From NCBI RefSeq assembly GCF_004297345.1, contig NZ_SCTN01000362.1, positions 1-33,600 on the forward strand: a stretch of DNA of 33,600 bases, given 5' to 3'. This document shows positions 1 to 10,740 of this stretch, piece after piece. The stretch is from Aquabacterium sp. GTDB lineage: Bacteria; Pseudomonadota; Gammaproteobacteria; Burkholderiales; Burkholderiaceae_C. Under the pieces are notes generated by a model. The model was not told the DNA's origin and ran no database searches. It saw nothing but the letters and a program-made list of their open reading frames with translations. Numbering within the stretch: position 1 is the stretch's first letter; each line of letters starts with the position of its first letter. A program made the position numbers and the translations under genes.

Positions 1-81
1 GAAAGAAAACTTGCTGCACGCCATGATCACAGGGCGTAAAAGATTCTGAAACGCAAGGCCCTGTCTCTCGTCAGGTGAGGC

Positions 82-780
82 TCAAAAAGGCACCGGGCAA
101 CGCAATGCCAGGTCAACCCCCGTTACCGGATGGGGCAAGGTGATCTCGCTGGCATGCAGCATCAACCGGGGCCAGGCGGACTGCAGCGCCTCGTCGCCAT
201 ACAAGGGATCACCCACGATGGGATGCCCGCTGGCCAGCATGTGCACCCGCAACTGGTGGGAACGCCCGGTCACGGGCTCCAGCGACACACGCGTCTGCCA
301 GAGTTGCGCATCACGGGAATCGACACTGAAGCGCGTCAGAGAAGGTTTGCCTCGCTCGTGGCAGACCATCTGTTTGGGCCGGTGAGGCCAGTCGGTGATC
401 AAAGGCAAGTTCACCTCGCCCGCATCCTGGCTCATCAAACCATGCACCAGCGCCACATAGCGCTTGCTCACCCGTCGGTCCTGAAACAGCATGCTCAAGC
501 GCCGCTGCATGTCCTCGCCGCGCGCCAGCACCAGCAGGCCTGAAGTGGCCATGTCCAGACGGTGCACGATCAGGGCATCACTGAAGTCCAGCATCACCCG
601 GCTGACCATGCAGTCCTCGCGCCCATCCCCTCTGCCCGGCACAGACAGCAAGCCGGACGGCTTGTTGACCACGACCATGGCCTCATCGTGATAAATCACG
701 TCCAGGCCCTCGTCAGGCGGTGGGCTGTAAATCACATCAGGCGTGGCAGACGGGAGGCCTGATCCGGACAAGGGACGCAT
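82..780 (-). CDS. rluA: RluA-family pseudouridine synthase
   Basis: Predicted cytoplasmic enzyme that converts uridine to pseudouridine in structured RNA; the E. coli RluA it resembles modifies 23S rRNA U746 and tRNA U32. The 232 residues match the short RluA subclass: there is no N-terminal S4 domain and the catalytic domain starts almost at once (VIYHDEAMVVVNKPSGLLSV, about residues 28-47). The family catalytic motif HRLDMATSG is at residues 73-81, with Asp76 as the expected nucleophile. Further family blocks are KRYVALVHG and GRSHQLRVHM. The ATG at 780 has no strong ribosome site. The gene is divergent from the chemoreceptor and ends 81 bases from the left edge. Family call is firm; the exact RNA target is inferred from length and missing S4. 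Confidence 0.88.
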   Translation of the reverse strand: MRPLSGSGLPSATPDVIYSPPPDEGLDVIYHDEAMVVVNKPSGLLSVPGRGDGREDCMVSRVMLDFSDALIVHRLDMATSGLLVLARGEDMQRRLSMLFQDRRVSKRYVALVHGLMSQDAGEVNLPLITDWPHRPKQMVCHERGKPSLTRFSVDSRDAQLWQTRVSLEPVTGRSHQLRVHMLASGHPIVGDPLYGDEALQSAWPRLMLHASEITLPHPVTGVDLALRCPVPF

Positions 781-903
781 AAATCACTCAACAGTCAAGA
801 AATGCGGCCGAAAAGACGAACTGATTCCGCCCTGCGCAATGGGAGAATCCGGCCAGAATCGGCCAAGTCTAATCGCCTTGTTGCGCGTCCCGGAGTTCGT
901 CAC

Positions 904-2463
904 ATGCGTCTCAACCTGCCCGTCACGGGGCAAGAGTATGACTACCCTGAGCAGGAGATGCTGGTGTCCATGACGGACCGCCAGGGGGTCATTACGCACT
1001 GCAACGCCGCCTTCATACGCGTCAGCGGCTACACGCAAGACGAGCTGATCGGCCAGCCGCACAACCTGATCCGCCACCCGGACATGCCTCATGAGGCCTT
1101 CAAGGACATGTGGCACACGATTGGCTTTGGTCGTTCCTGGACGGCCATCGTCAAGAACCGCCGCAAGAACGGCGATCACTATTGGGTACAGGCCCATGTG
1201 ACGCCCTTGATGAGCCGTGGCAAGCCCATTGGCTACCTGTCGGTGCGGACCAAGCCAACGCGCGAACAGATCACGGGTGCGGCCGCGCTGTATCAAAAGC
1301 TGATTGAAGAGCGCAAGCTGGCCCAGCCCACCTTCAAGTTGCACGCTGGGCGGGTGCGCTATTTCGGCTTGCGTGACGTATTCGGCAAATTTGGCCGGGT
1401 GCACCTGACGGGGCGCGTGGCCGTGGCCATGGCGGTGATCCTGCCCTTGATGCTGCTGCCATCCTGGTTGGGTCTGCCTCCACGCCTCTTGCCCTGGGTT
1501 CAACTTGGTCTGGGCGCCCTGTTGTCTGCGGCCATGGTCAAGCTGCTGGATGTGACGGTCACGCAACCGCTCAACGAAGCCATCCGCTTCATCAACAACA
1601 TGTCGGCAGGCGACCTGACCCAGGACATCTGGTCAGACAGAACCGATCAGGTGGGCATGCTGATGCGCGGATTGCGCCAGGCCAACCTGAACACCCGCGC
1701 CTTCGTCAACGATGTGCGCTGCGAAACAGATGGCATCCAGCAAGCGATTGCCAACATCGCGGCGGGCAACAACAACCTCTCCACCCGCACAGACACGCAG
1801 GCAGGCAGCCTGGAGCGCACAACTGCGGCCATGTCCATGCTGACCAGTAACGTGAAGCAGACAGCCGATACCGCGCGCGAAGTGGCCCAGGTCAGTGAAG
1901 AGACCACCGCCGTCGCCGAACAAGGCGGCGAAGCGGTCGGCCAGGTGATCGAAGCCATGCAAGGCATTCAAGGCTCATCGCAACGAATGACCGAGATCAC
2001 GCAGTTGATCGAAAGCATCGCGTTCCAGACCAACATCCTGGCGCTCAATGCCGCGGTGGAAGCCGCCCGCGCTGGTGAGCAAGGCCGAGGCTTTGCGGTC
2101 GTGGCCTCAGAAGTGCGTTCGCTGGCACGCCGCAGCTCGCAAGCCGCCAAAGAAATCCGTGATCTGATCAGCAACTCGGTTGAGCAGGTAGGCGATGGCA
2201 CACGCCAGGTGGAAGCAGCCGGCGAGACCATCAACCGGGTGGTTCATGCCGTGGCACAGGTCACGCAACTGATCCATGGGATCACGGTGGCCACGGCCGA
2301 GCAATCGGACGACATCGCCAGCGTGAACCAGTCCATCGGGCAGATCGACAGCGCCACGCAGCAAAACGCCAGCCTGGTGGAAGAAGCTGCCGCAGCAGCC
2401 GAATCCTTGCAGCGTCAGGCTCAGACGCTGGTGCGTGCCTCGCAGGTGTTCCGCGTCAACTGA
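904..2463 (+). CDS. PAS-domain methyl-accepting chemotaxis protein (Aer-like)
   Basis: Predicted energy/redox-taxis receptor that signals to CheA/CheW. An N-terminal cytoplasmic PAS domain (about residues 15-115) holds an Aer-like stretch, LIRHPDMPHEAFKDMW, then KNRRKNGDHYWVQ; in E. coli Aer the corresponding region binds FAD. A hydrophobic hairpin follows (about residues 170-220, two membrane passes with almost no periplasmic loop), then a HAMP-like linker (TQPLNEAIRFINNMSAGDLT). The long methyl-accepting coiled coil carries the conserved tip QTNILALNAAVEAARAGEQG. The ATG at 904 is chosen because GGAG lies 8 bases upstream and the PAS starts soon after; an in-frame start at 802 would add 34 poor-looking residues. 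There is no C-terminal CheR-binding pentapeptide (it ends in QVFRVN). 519 aa. Confidence 0.9.
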   Translation: MRLNLPVTGQEYDYPEQEMLVSMTDRQGVITHCNAAFIRVSGYTQDELIGQPHNLIRHPDMPHEAFKDMWHTIGFGRSWTAIVKNRRKNGDHYWVQAHVTPLMSRGKPIGYLSVRTKPTREQITGAAALYQKLIEERKLAQPTFKLHAGRVRYFGLRDVFGKFGRVHLTGRVAVAMAVILPLMLLPSWLGLPPRLLPWVQLGLGALLSAAMVKLLDVTVTQPLNEAIRFINNMSAGDLTQDIWSDRTDQVGMLMRGLRQANLNTRAFVNDVRCETDGIQQAIANIAAGNNNLSTRTDTQAGSLERTTAAMSMLTSNVKQTADTAREVAQVSEETTAVAEQGGEAVGQVIEAMQGIQGSSQRMTEITQLIESIAFQTNILALNAAVEAARAGEQGRGFAVVASEVRSLARRSSQAAKEIRDLISNSVEQVGDGTRQVEAAGETINRVVHAVAQVTQLIHGITVATAEQSDDIASVNQSIGQIDSATQQNASLVEEAAAAAESLQRQAQTLVRASQVFRVN

Positions 2464-2489
2464 GCCCCAACAGGGCCAGGGCCCGCGCG

Positions 2490-3623
2490 TCAAGCGCTGA
2501 CGATGGACTTCGCTGCCCGCGCAGCGTAACGCCGGGCCATCACCGCACAGACAAACAACTGCAGCTGGTGATACAGCATGATGGGCAGGATCAGCACGCC
2601 CATCGCCGCACTGCCGCCGAACAGCAGTTTGGCCATGGGCATGCCCGAGGCCAGCGTCTTCTTGGAGCCGCAGAACACGGCCACGATTTCATCTTCCACC
2701 TCGAAGCCCATGGCCCGGGCCATGCGCCGCGTGACCCATAGCATGGGCGCCAGGAAGAGCGCCGCTCCCAGAATGGCCTGCGCCAGCAGCAAAGGGCCAT
2801 GGCGCGTCCACAGGCCATCGGCCACGGAATCACTGAAGGCCGACCACACCAGCAACACGATCACCGCACGGTCAAAGATATTCGTGATCGGCTTGATGCG
2901 CGCAAACCAGCTCAACAACAGCGGGCGCAGCAGATGCCCGGCCACAAAAGGCAGCAAGAGCATCTGCGCGACCTTGGCCATCGTATGCCCCACATCCAGA
3001 TCATGCCCCTGCCCTTGCATGACCACGCTGACCAGCAGCGGCGTGAGGAACACGCCCAGCAAGGTCGATAGGGTGGCATTGAGCACAGCCGCTGCCACAT
3101 GCCCGCGAGCCAAGGCCGTCATGGCCACGGACGATGACACGGTGGATGGCAACACGGCCAGATAGAAAAAGCCCATCAGCAGATCGTGCGGCACCCAACG
3201 CCCGAGCAACATGGACAAAGCCCCCCACCACAGGGGAAACAGCACATAGGTGCTGGCCTGCACCAGCACGTGCAGCTTCCAGCGTGTCGCACCCGTCTTG
3301 AGGCTGTCCGTTGAGAGGCCCATGCCATGCAGGAAGAACAACAGGAAGACACCCACATCGGTGACCCGCCCCAAGTGCAAGACCCCTTCGCTACGACCCC
3401 ATTGCGGGGCGACAGAGGCCAGCAAGACGGCCCCGACCATGGCGATCAGAAACCAGTCGGCCGCGCCAGACTGTCGACGTAGCCCTCGAGGGGACGACTG
3501 TGGATTGAACTGCTTGCTGAACACGGGAGCTGATCCTGCTTGGGTAACGTGGCCACTTGAGCGGCATATTGTCGCCTCAGCGCGCCAACTGCCAAAATGA
3601 GCTTTCCTCAGAAACAAGCCCAT
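2490..3623 (-). CDS. YfeH-type bile acid:sodium symporter family protein
   Basis: Multi-pass inner-membrane protein of the SBF-like/YfeH branch of the bile acid:sodium symporter superfamily; the substrate is not known. About nine or ten hydrophobic segments are visible from [20 protein letters not shown] onward. Family-like patches include [29 protein letters not shown] and [19 protein letters not shown]. The first ~33 residues are Cys/Arg-rich and unlike the family, so the real start may be the GTG at 3524, which has AGGA upstream and gives 344 aa, closer to the usual length. The gene is convergent with the chemoreceptor (26-base gap) and its 5' end lies 19 bases from the acnA start, so the two probably share a compact divergent promoter region. 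Confidence 0.82.
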   Translation of the reverse strand: MGLFLRKAHFGSWRAEATICRSSGHVTQAGSAPVFSKQFNPQSSPRGLRRQSGAADWFLIAMVGAVLLASVAPQWGRSEGVLHLGRVTDVGVFLLFFLHGMGLSTDSLKTGATRWKLHVLVQASTYVLFPLWWGALSMLLGRWVPHDLLMGFFYLAVLPSTVSSSVAMTALARGHVAAAVLNATLSTLLGVFLTPLLVSVVMQGQGHDLDVGHTMAKVAQMLLLPFVAGHLLRPLLLSWFARIKPITNIFDRAVIVLLVWSAFSDSVADGLWTRHGPLLLAQAILGAALFLAPMLWVTRRMARAMGFEVEDEIVAVFCGSKKTLASGMPMAKLLFGGSAAMGVLILPIMLYHQLQLFVCAVMARRYAARAAKSIVSA

Positions 3624-3642
3624 TTCAGACGGAGCAATCTAC

Positions 3643-6399
<2,757 letters not shown>

Positions 6400-6406
6400 C
6401 GCGTCG

Positions 6407-7837
6407 TCAACTGCCTCGCTGCAAGCGGCGTAAAGCCGCTGGCACGAAGTAATCGCGTCGCATCTGCCCCGGGTGGGCAATGAACAGCGGCCCCCACGAT
6501 GGGTTGGCGTCGTGCAGCCCATTGAGCGCCTTGATCAGGTTGGCCTGCAAGGTGCCCAGGTTCTGCCCGGAGGCCAGGGCTTCCATGACGGCCGCCGACA
6601 CCAGATGCGCCGCGTACAGCTTCTTGCCACCGGGCGTGGGCGGCAGCGGCGTGCCGTCGCGCAAGGGCGCACGCATGGCCTGCACGATGGCCTCATCCGA
6701 ATCGGCCCAGCCCTGGATGTCGCCCAGCGCATGGTTCTCCAGCGCCTTGGCCTTGCCCTTGACCAAAGTCTTGGCGACGATGCGGGCTGACTTGCGCGCC
6801 ACGGCAGCCGTGATGGTCTTGCCAGCCAGCACGACGGTGCCGCAGTCCTTGTCAGTCTCGGCAGCGATCAACTTGGCCCACGCCGTGTGATCGGCAAAGC
6901 TCAGCAGGGCCACGACCTCGGCGGCCAGATAGCCGCGCACGATATCGGCTGGATGCGGATCATCGTCGTAGCCTGTGCTGCCTAGTTTCGCGGGCTGCCC
7001 GTAGGCCTTGCCCAGTCCTCGGAAATAGGCGATCAAACCAATGCCTGCAGCCGGCCCCAGGTTGAGGATACCCATCACGTCCGATGAGGTTTCATCGATG
7101 CGATCGGCCCAATAGTCGGACAGGCCTTGCCCCAGTGGAGCCAGGTTGGTGCGCAGCATCTCGGCCAGCTCGGCCTGCAAACCGTCATCCGCATGCAGGA
7201 TGTCATGGCCCGCGGTTTCATGGCCCAACGCGGCCCAGGCGACCAGACCATGCTCGGCATTCGCCGGTGGCATGTTGACCACCGCCGCCTCCACGCCGAA
7301 TGACGATGCGGCATCCACCGGCCAGGTATAGGGGCCGGCATCCGGGTTGCCCCACTTGGCCAGAGGCGGGATCACACCCAGGTCGGGCTGCTTGACACCA
7401 CGCCGATCTTCGGCACTGAGGAAGCCATCGTACAAGTCTGAGATGAACTCCTGAAAGGCCCGTGTCGAGGCCTTGGCGAAGCCCTCGCCATGTTGCAAGA
7501 TGGCCTGCCCCAGGTCCAGCATCAAGCCCGCATCGCTTTCGCGTTTGGGATCACGCTTGAGCACCTGATTGAACTTGGTCTGCCCCAGGTTCGTGATCGT
7601 CTTGATGTAGGGCTCCACGTAGTACTGCTCGTAGACCGGAGGGAACTTGCTCTGCACCGCCTTGAGCCTCTTCAAAAAAGCCGCGTGGTTGAGAGGATCG
7701 ACAGGCCCAGTGCTGTTGGACACCGCAGCCAGGCAGGCGTCATCAATCACGGCCTTCATACCCGCGAGCTTGAGCGGATCGGCGGCTTTGTCTGCCTTCA
7801 CGGTCTTCTTCGAGACGGTCTTCGGTGTGCTTGCCAT
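6407..7837 (-). CDS. hypothetical protein with zincin-like HExxxH motif
   Basis: Unrecognised 476-residue protein. The N-terminus is Lys/Thr/Ala-rich (about residues 1-25) with no signal peptide, so it looks cytoplasmic. The centre reads ALGHETAGHDILHADDG with His206, Glu207, His211 and His215. About 40 residues later comes YWADRIDETSSDVMGILNLG (Glu249, Asp253). That layout recalls gluzincin metallopeptidases, where HExxH is followed by a helix carrying Glu and Asp, but the spacing here is HExxxH, one residue longer. The part after residue 260 is Ala/Leu-rich and may pack as helices; there is no obvious transmembrane anchor. It is divergent from the AlkC-type gene with ~90 bases between starts. 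A peptidase role is only inference; a non-catalytic metal-binding protein is equally possible. Confidence 0.75.
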   Translation of the reverse strand: MASTPKTVSKKTVKADKAADPLKLAGMKAVIDDACLAAVSNSTGPVDPLNHAAFLKRLKAVQSKFPPVYEQYYVEPYIKTITNLGQTKFNQVLKRDPKRESDAGLMLDLGQAILQHGEGFAKASTRAFQEFISDLYDGFLSAEDRRGVKQPDLGVIPPLAKWGNPDAGPYTWPVDAASSFGVEAAVVNMPPANAEHGLVAWAALGHETAGHDILHADDGLQAELAEMLRTNLAPLGQGLSDYWADRIDETSSDVMGILNLGPAAGIGLIAYFRGLGKAYGQPAKLGSTGYDDDPHPADIVRGYLAAEVVALLSFADHTAWAKLIAAETDKDCGTVVLAGKTITAAVARKSARIVAKTLVKGKAKALENHALGDIQGWADSDEAIVQAMRAPLRDGTPLPPTPGGKKLYAAHLVSAAVMEALASGQNLGTLQANLIKALNGLHDANPSWGPLFIAHPGQMRRDYFVPAALRRLQRGS

Positions 7838-7928
7838 GATGTGTTTCGGATTGACCTGCTGTTGTGGATACGGTCCAGTCTAGGCAGCGCACATGGCAGC
7901 ATCTATCCCTAGATCAATACTTCGCATC

Positions 7929-9089
7929 ATGGAACCCTTCAAGAACCTGCTCAACGCCGATGTCGTGAGCCAAACGGCCCATCACCTGCAGCGGGTGTCA
8001 CCTCGCTTTGATCTGGCCACTTTCAAGAAGCAGGCCCATCAGGGGCTGAATGAGCTGGAGTTCAAAGACCGCGCCGTGCACATCTACAAGGCCTTGCATG
8101 CCAGCCTGCCCGATGACTTCGATGAGGCCACGGGCATCCTGCAAGCCAGCCTCAAACCCGTGGCTGCGCCGCTCGCCCATCATGATCCGGACAAGGAGTT
8201 GGGTGCGCTGAAGACCGACGACAGCGGTGTGGCCGGCTGGGTGCTGTGGTCTTATGGCGAGTACGTGGCCAGACATGGCCAGCAGCACCCGCATCGTGCG
8301 CTGGCTGCGCTGCATGCCTTCACCCAACGCTTCACGGCCGAGTTCGCCATTCGCCCTTTCATCGTGGCGCACCCTGAGCTGGTGTTTGCCACCCTGCATG
8401 AATGGGCGCGGGATCCAAGCGCCCACGTGCGCCGCCTGACCAGTGAAGGCAGCCGCCCTCGCCTGCCTTGGGGCTTGCGTCTGCAGGATCTGGTGCGCGA
8501 TCCCTCCCCGTGTCTGCCGCTCTTGCTGCATTTGCAGGATGACCCCAGCGAGTACGTGCGCCGCAGCGTGGCCAATCACCTCAATGACATCGCCAAGGAC
8601 CACCCGGACATCCTCGTGAAATGGCTGGCACAACATCTGCCGGATGCGCCACCAGCCCGCGTCAAGCTGCTCCGGCATGCATGCCGCTCACTGATCAAGA
8701 GCGGGCACCATGGGGTGATGTCGGCATGGGGTCTGGGTGAGGCGTTCCAGGGTGAGGTCATCTTGTCGCTCAAACCAAAGCGTGTGCATGCAGACGTGAG
8801 CGTGGGCAACAGCCTGACGCTGGAAGTGCACCTGAAGGCCACAGGACGGCAAGCCCAGACGCTGGAGCTGGACTACCGCATTCACCACCTCAAGGCCAAC
8901 GGCGAGACTTCGCCCAAGACTTTCAAAGGCAAGCGCCTGACACTTCAACCGGGCGAAGAACTGGTCTGGCGCAAGGTCCACAGCTTCAAGCCAGTCAGCA
9001 CGCGGCGCTACTACCCCGGCCCGCATGCGGTGGACATCCAGATCAACGGCCAGGTTCAGGCTCACGCCGCCTTCACCCTGTTGGCGTGA
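7929..9089 (+). CDS. alkC: AlkC-type DNA alkylation repair protein (DNA-3-methyladenine glycosylase)
   Basis: Predicted HEAT-repeat DNA glycosylase that removes alkylated bases, of the AlkC branch of the AlkC/AlkD superfamily. The family-like N-terminus MEPFKNLLNADVV starts at the ATG at 7929, which is why I prefer it over an in-frame ATG at 7893; neither has a strong ribosome site. Helical repeats fill residues ~20-260, with the characteristic WARDPSAHVRRLTSEGSRPRLPW and DPSEYVRRSVANHLNDIAKDHP. Residues ~270-386 are beta-rich (LEVHLKATG, LTLQPGEELVWRKVHSF) and fit the C-terminal Ig-like domain known from characterised AlkC. 386 aa. It is a single-gene unit, divergent from the HExxxH gene. 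Confidence 0.85.
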   Translation: MEPFKNLLNADVVSQTAHHLQRVSPRFDLATFKKQAHQGLNELEFKDRAVHIYKALHASLPDDFDEATGILQASLKPVAAPLAHHDPDKELGALKTDDSGVAGWVLWSYGEYVARHGQQHPHRALAALHAFTQRFTAEFAIRPFIVAHPELVFATLHEWARDPSAHVRRLTSEGSRPRLPWGLRLQDLVRDPSPCLPLLLHLQDDPSEYVRRSVANHLNDIAKDHPDILVKWLAQHLPDAPPARVKLLRHACRSLIKSGHHGVMSAWGLGEAFQGEVILSLKPKRVHADVSVGNSLTLEVHLKATGRQAQTLELDYRIHHLKANGETSPKTFKGKRLTLQPGEELVWRKVHSFKPVSTRRYYPGPHAVDIQINGQVQAHAAFTLLA

Positions 9090-9135
9090 ATTCGCACCAT
9101 GGTATCCACCATTGGATGGCGTCCGTTTTGCTTGC

Positions 9136-9171
9136 AATATTGTTACCCTGACTAACAATATTACGGGTAAC
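9136..9171 (+). promoter_or_regulatory. two overlapping, mutually exclusive inverted repeats in the lipase leader
   Basis: Repeat A is AATATTGTTA (9136-9145) and its exact complement TAACAATATT (9153-9162) with a 7-base spacer. Repeat B is GTTACCC (9142-9148) and GGGTAAC (9165-9171). They share bases 9142-9145, so only one stem can form at a time, and B would cover the region 4 bases before the lipase ATG where any ribosome site must lie. It could be an RNA switch or a repressor operator (A is AT-rich and palindromic). Function is unproven. Confidence 0.5.
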
Positions 9172-9174
9172 CAC

Positions 9175-10080
9175 ATGCGCTTCCTTCGCTCCATCCTGAT
9201 TGCCGCCGTGGGGGCCATCAGCGCCCTCTCCAGCCTGAGTTCACAAGCCGCAACCAGCAGTACCACTGCCGCGACCAAGTACCCCATCGTGCTGGTGCAC
9301 GGTTTCATGGGCTTCAAGGACATCCTGGGTGTGGACTACTTCTACCAGGTGCCGGACAAGCTGCGCCAGAACGGCGCCAAGGTCTATGTCGCCGCGCTGT
9401 CAGAAGTGAACTCCAGTTCCGTGCGTGGCGAGCAGTTGCTGCAGCAGATGAAGCAATGGGCTGCGGCAGATGGCGTCAAGAAATTCAACCTGATCGGCCA
9501 CAGCCAGGGTGGCCCGACCAGCCGGTATGTGGCTGGCGTCGCGCCTGAACTGGTCGCCAGCGTGACCACCATGGCCGGCCCTACCGTGATGACTGACGCG
9601 CAAGCCGCCGAGAGCAACATCACCGCCTTCGTGGCCAACTATGCGTCGATGGTGCAGTTCGCCGGCTCCTTTGTGGCCTGGATCTCCGGCCATCAGAACC
9701 TGCCGCAAGACGCCAGCGCCTTGAACCTCAAAGCGGAACTGGATGACTTTGCCAAACGCTTCCCCGCAGGCCTGCCCGCCAGCTATTGCGGCCAAGGCGC
9801 CAACCTCGTCAACGGCATTTACTACTTCTCGGCCACGGGGCAAGGCGTCAAGACCAATGCCTGGGACATCTCGGATGCGGCCATGCAGCAGACCTCAGAG
9901 CCCAGTGATGGCGCCGTGATCGCCTGTGCGGCCCACCTGGGCAAGGTTATCCGCGATGACTACCCCTGGAACCACATCGACGAGATGAACCATGTCTTCG
10001 GCCTCATCGGCAAAGGCGCGCCGGATCCTGTTCAGTTCTACCTGAGCCAGGCCAACCGACTCAAGCTGCTGGGCCGTTGA
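9175..10080 (+). CDS. secreted triacylglycerol lipase, Pseudomonas family I type
   Basis: Predicted exported lipase that hydrolyses long-chain triacylglycerols. The ATG at 9175 begins a Sec signal peptide (MRFLRSILIAAVGAISALSS, cleavage probably after SSQA). The mature part opens with TKYPIVLVHGFMGFKD, the oxyanion-hole block. The nucleophile is Ser110 in GHSQGG, the acid Asp245 in PSDGAV, and the base His267 in PWNHIDEMNH; the Asp two residues later fits the calcium site of family I.1/I.2 lipases. Two cysteines (in ASYCGQGA and IACAAHLG) match the conserved disulfide. 302 aa. An in-frame start at 9025 would overlap the AlkC gene and lack a signal peptide. No Lif/LipB foldase gene follows; the next gene is on the other strand. 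Confidence 0.9.
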   Translation: MRFLRSILIAAVGAISALSSLSSQAATSSTTAATKYPIVLVHGFMGFKDILGVDYFYQVPDKLRQNGAKVYVAALSEVNSSSVRGEQLLQQMKQWAAADGVKKFNLIGHSQGGPTSRYVAGVAPELVASVTTMAGPTVMTDAQAAESNITAFVANYASMVQFAGSFVAWISGHQNLPQDASALNLKAELDDFAKRFPAGLPASYCGQGANLVNGIYYFSATGQGVKTNAWDISDAAMQQTSEPSDGAVIACAAHLGKVIRDDYPWNHIDEMNHVFGLIGKGAPDPVQFYLSQANRLKLLGR

Positions 10081-10110
10081 ACAGCGCCGGCTAACCAGGC
10101 GTCGGCAAGC

Positions 10111-10464
10111 TCAGGCCAGCGAAGCCAGCTTGGCTTCATCAAAGCCCACGCAGATCACCTTGCCGGCCTGCTCTACCACCGGGCGCTTGATGACACTGGC
10201 ATTGGCCAGCATCAGCGCCTTGGCGCTGGCGGCATCCACCACACCAGCCTTGGTCGCGTCATCGAACTTGCGCCAGGTCGTGCCCTGGCGGTTGACCAGC
10301 ACTTCCCAGCCCACGGCCTTGATCCACGCATCCAGGCGATCAGCTGGCACGCCCTGCTTCTTGTAATCGTGGAAGGTATAGGCCACGCCGTGCTCGTCCA
10401 GCCAGGTGCGGGCCTTCTTGACGGTGTTGCAGTTGGGGATGCCGTAGGCGACGACGGTGCTCAT
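10111..10464 (-). CDS. ArsC/Spx-family reductase (YffB-like)
   Basis: Small thioredoxin-fold protein of the ArsC/Spx/YffB family, 117 aa. The N-terminal motif YGIPNCNTVKKARTWLDEHG places the single active-site-type cysteine at Cys12 with no CxxC partner, and TFHDYKKQGVPADRLDAWI follows, as in YffB. The C-terminal block IKRPVVEQAGKVICVGFDE includes the cis-Pro region (RPV). True arsenate reductases carry an Arg-rich anion site that I do not see, so a glutathione-linked or unknown reductase role is more likely than arsenate resistance. There are no ars genes nearby. It is convergent with the lipase (30-base gap); its promoter must lie in 10465-10528, before the terminator of the aldehyde dehydrogenase transcript. 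Confidence 0.85.
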   Translation of the reverse strand: MSTVVAYGIPNCNTVKKARTWLDEHGVAYTFHDYKKQGVPADRLDAWIKAVGWEVLVNRQGTTWRKFDDATKAGVVDAASAKALMLANASVIKRPVVEQAGKVICVGFDEAKLASLA

Positions 10465-10521
10465 GTCTTGGTGACTCCAGATTCAACTCAGGCCGAACTG
10501 TGTCACAAGTCGGGTACCCAA

Positions 10522-10548
10522 TAAAAAAGGAGGGCTCAAGGGCCCTCC
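10522..10548 (-). terminator. rho-independent terminator of the aldehyde dehydrogenase transcript
   Basis: GGAGGGC (10529-10535) pairs with GCCCTCC (10542-10548) around a 6-base loop. On the minus strand the stem is followed by six T residues. It lies ~190 bases downstream of the aldehyde dehydrogenase stop and just before the ArsC-family gene, insulating one from the other. The rest of 10465-10740 shows no credible gene; a GCGGG/CCCGC repeat at 10605-10620 is weak. Confidence 0.75.
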
Positions 10549-10740
10549 AATCAGTCGAGGAGACTGAAGTCGCGGATAACCAGGAAAACCTGAAAAAAGA
10601 TGCAGCGGGGATCAGCCCGCCACCATCGCCGATTCAAGCCCGTGTGTCACAGGCCTGCACGGGAAGCCCCGACGCCCCTTGTGGAGGCGGCAGAACATCC
10701 CGGCCCGGCACAACAAATCGTTGTAGCTTGAGCGTCGGCT

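Noticed and set aside
1-81. ACAGGGC/GCCCTGT repeat (29-35 and 58-64) beyond the pseudouridine synthase stop as a terminator
   Set aside because: The loop is 22 bases and no T run follows on the minus strand; too weak to call.
10111-10464. Arsenate reductase of an arsenic-resistance operon
   Set aside because: No ars regulator or efflux gene nearby, and the sequence fits YffB-type members better than true ArsC.
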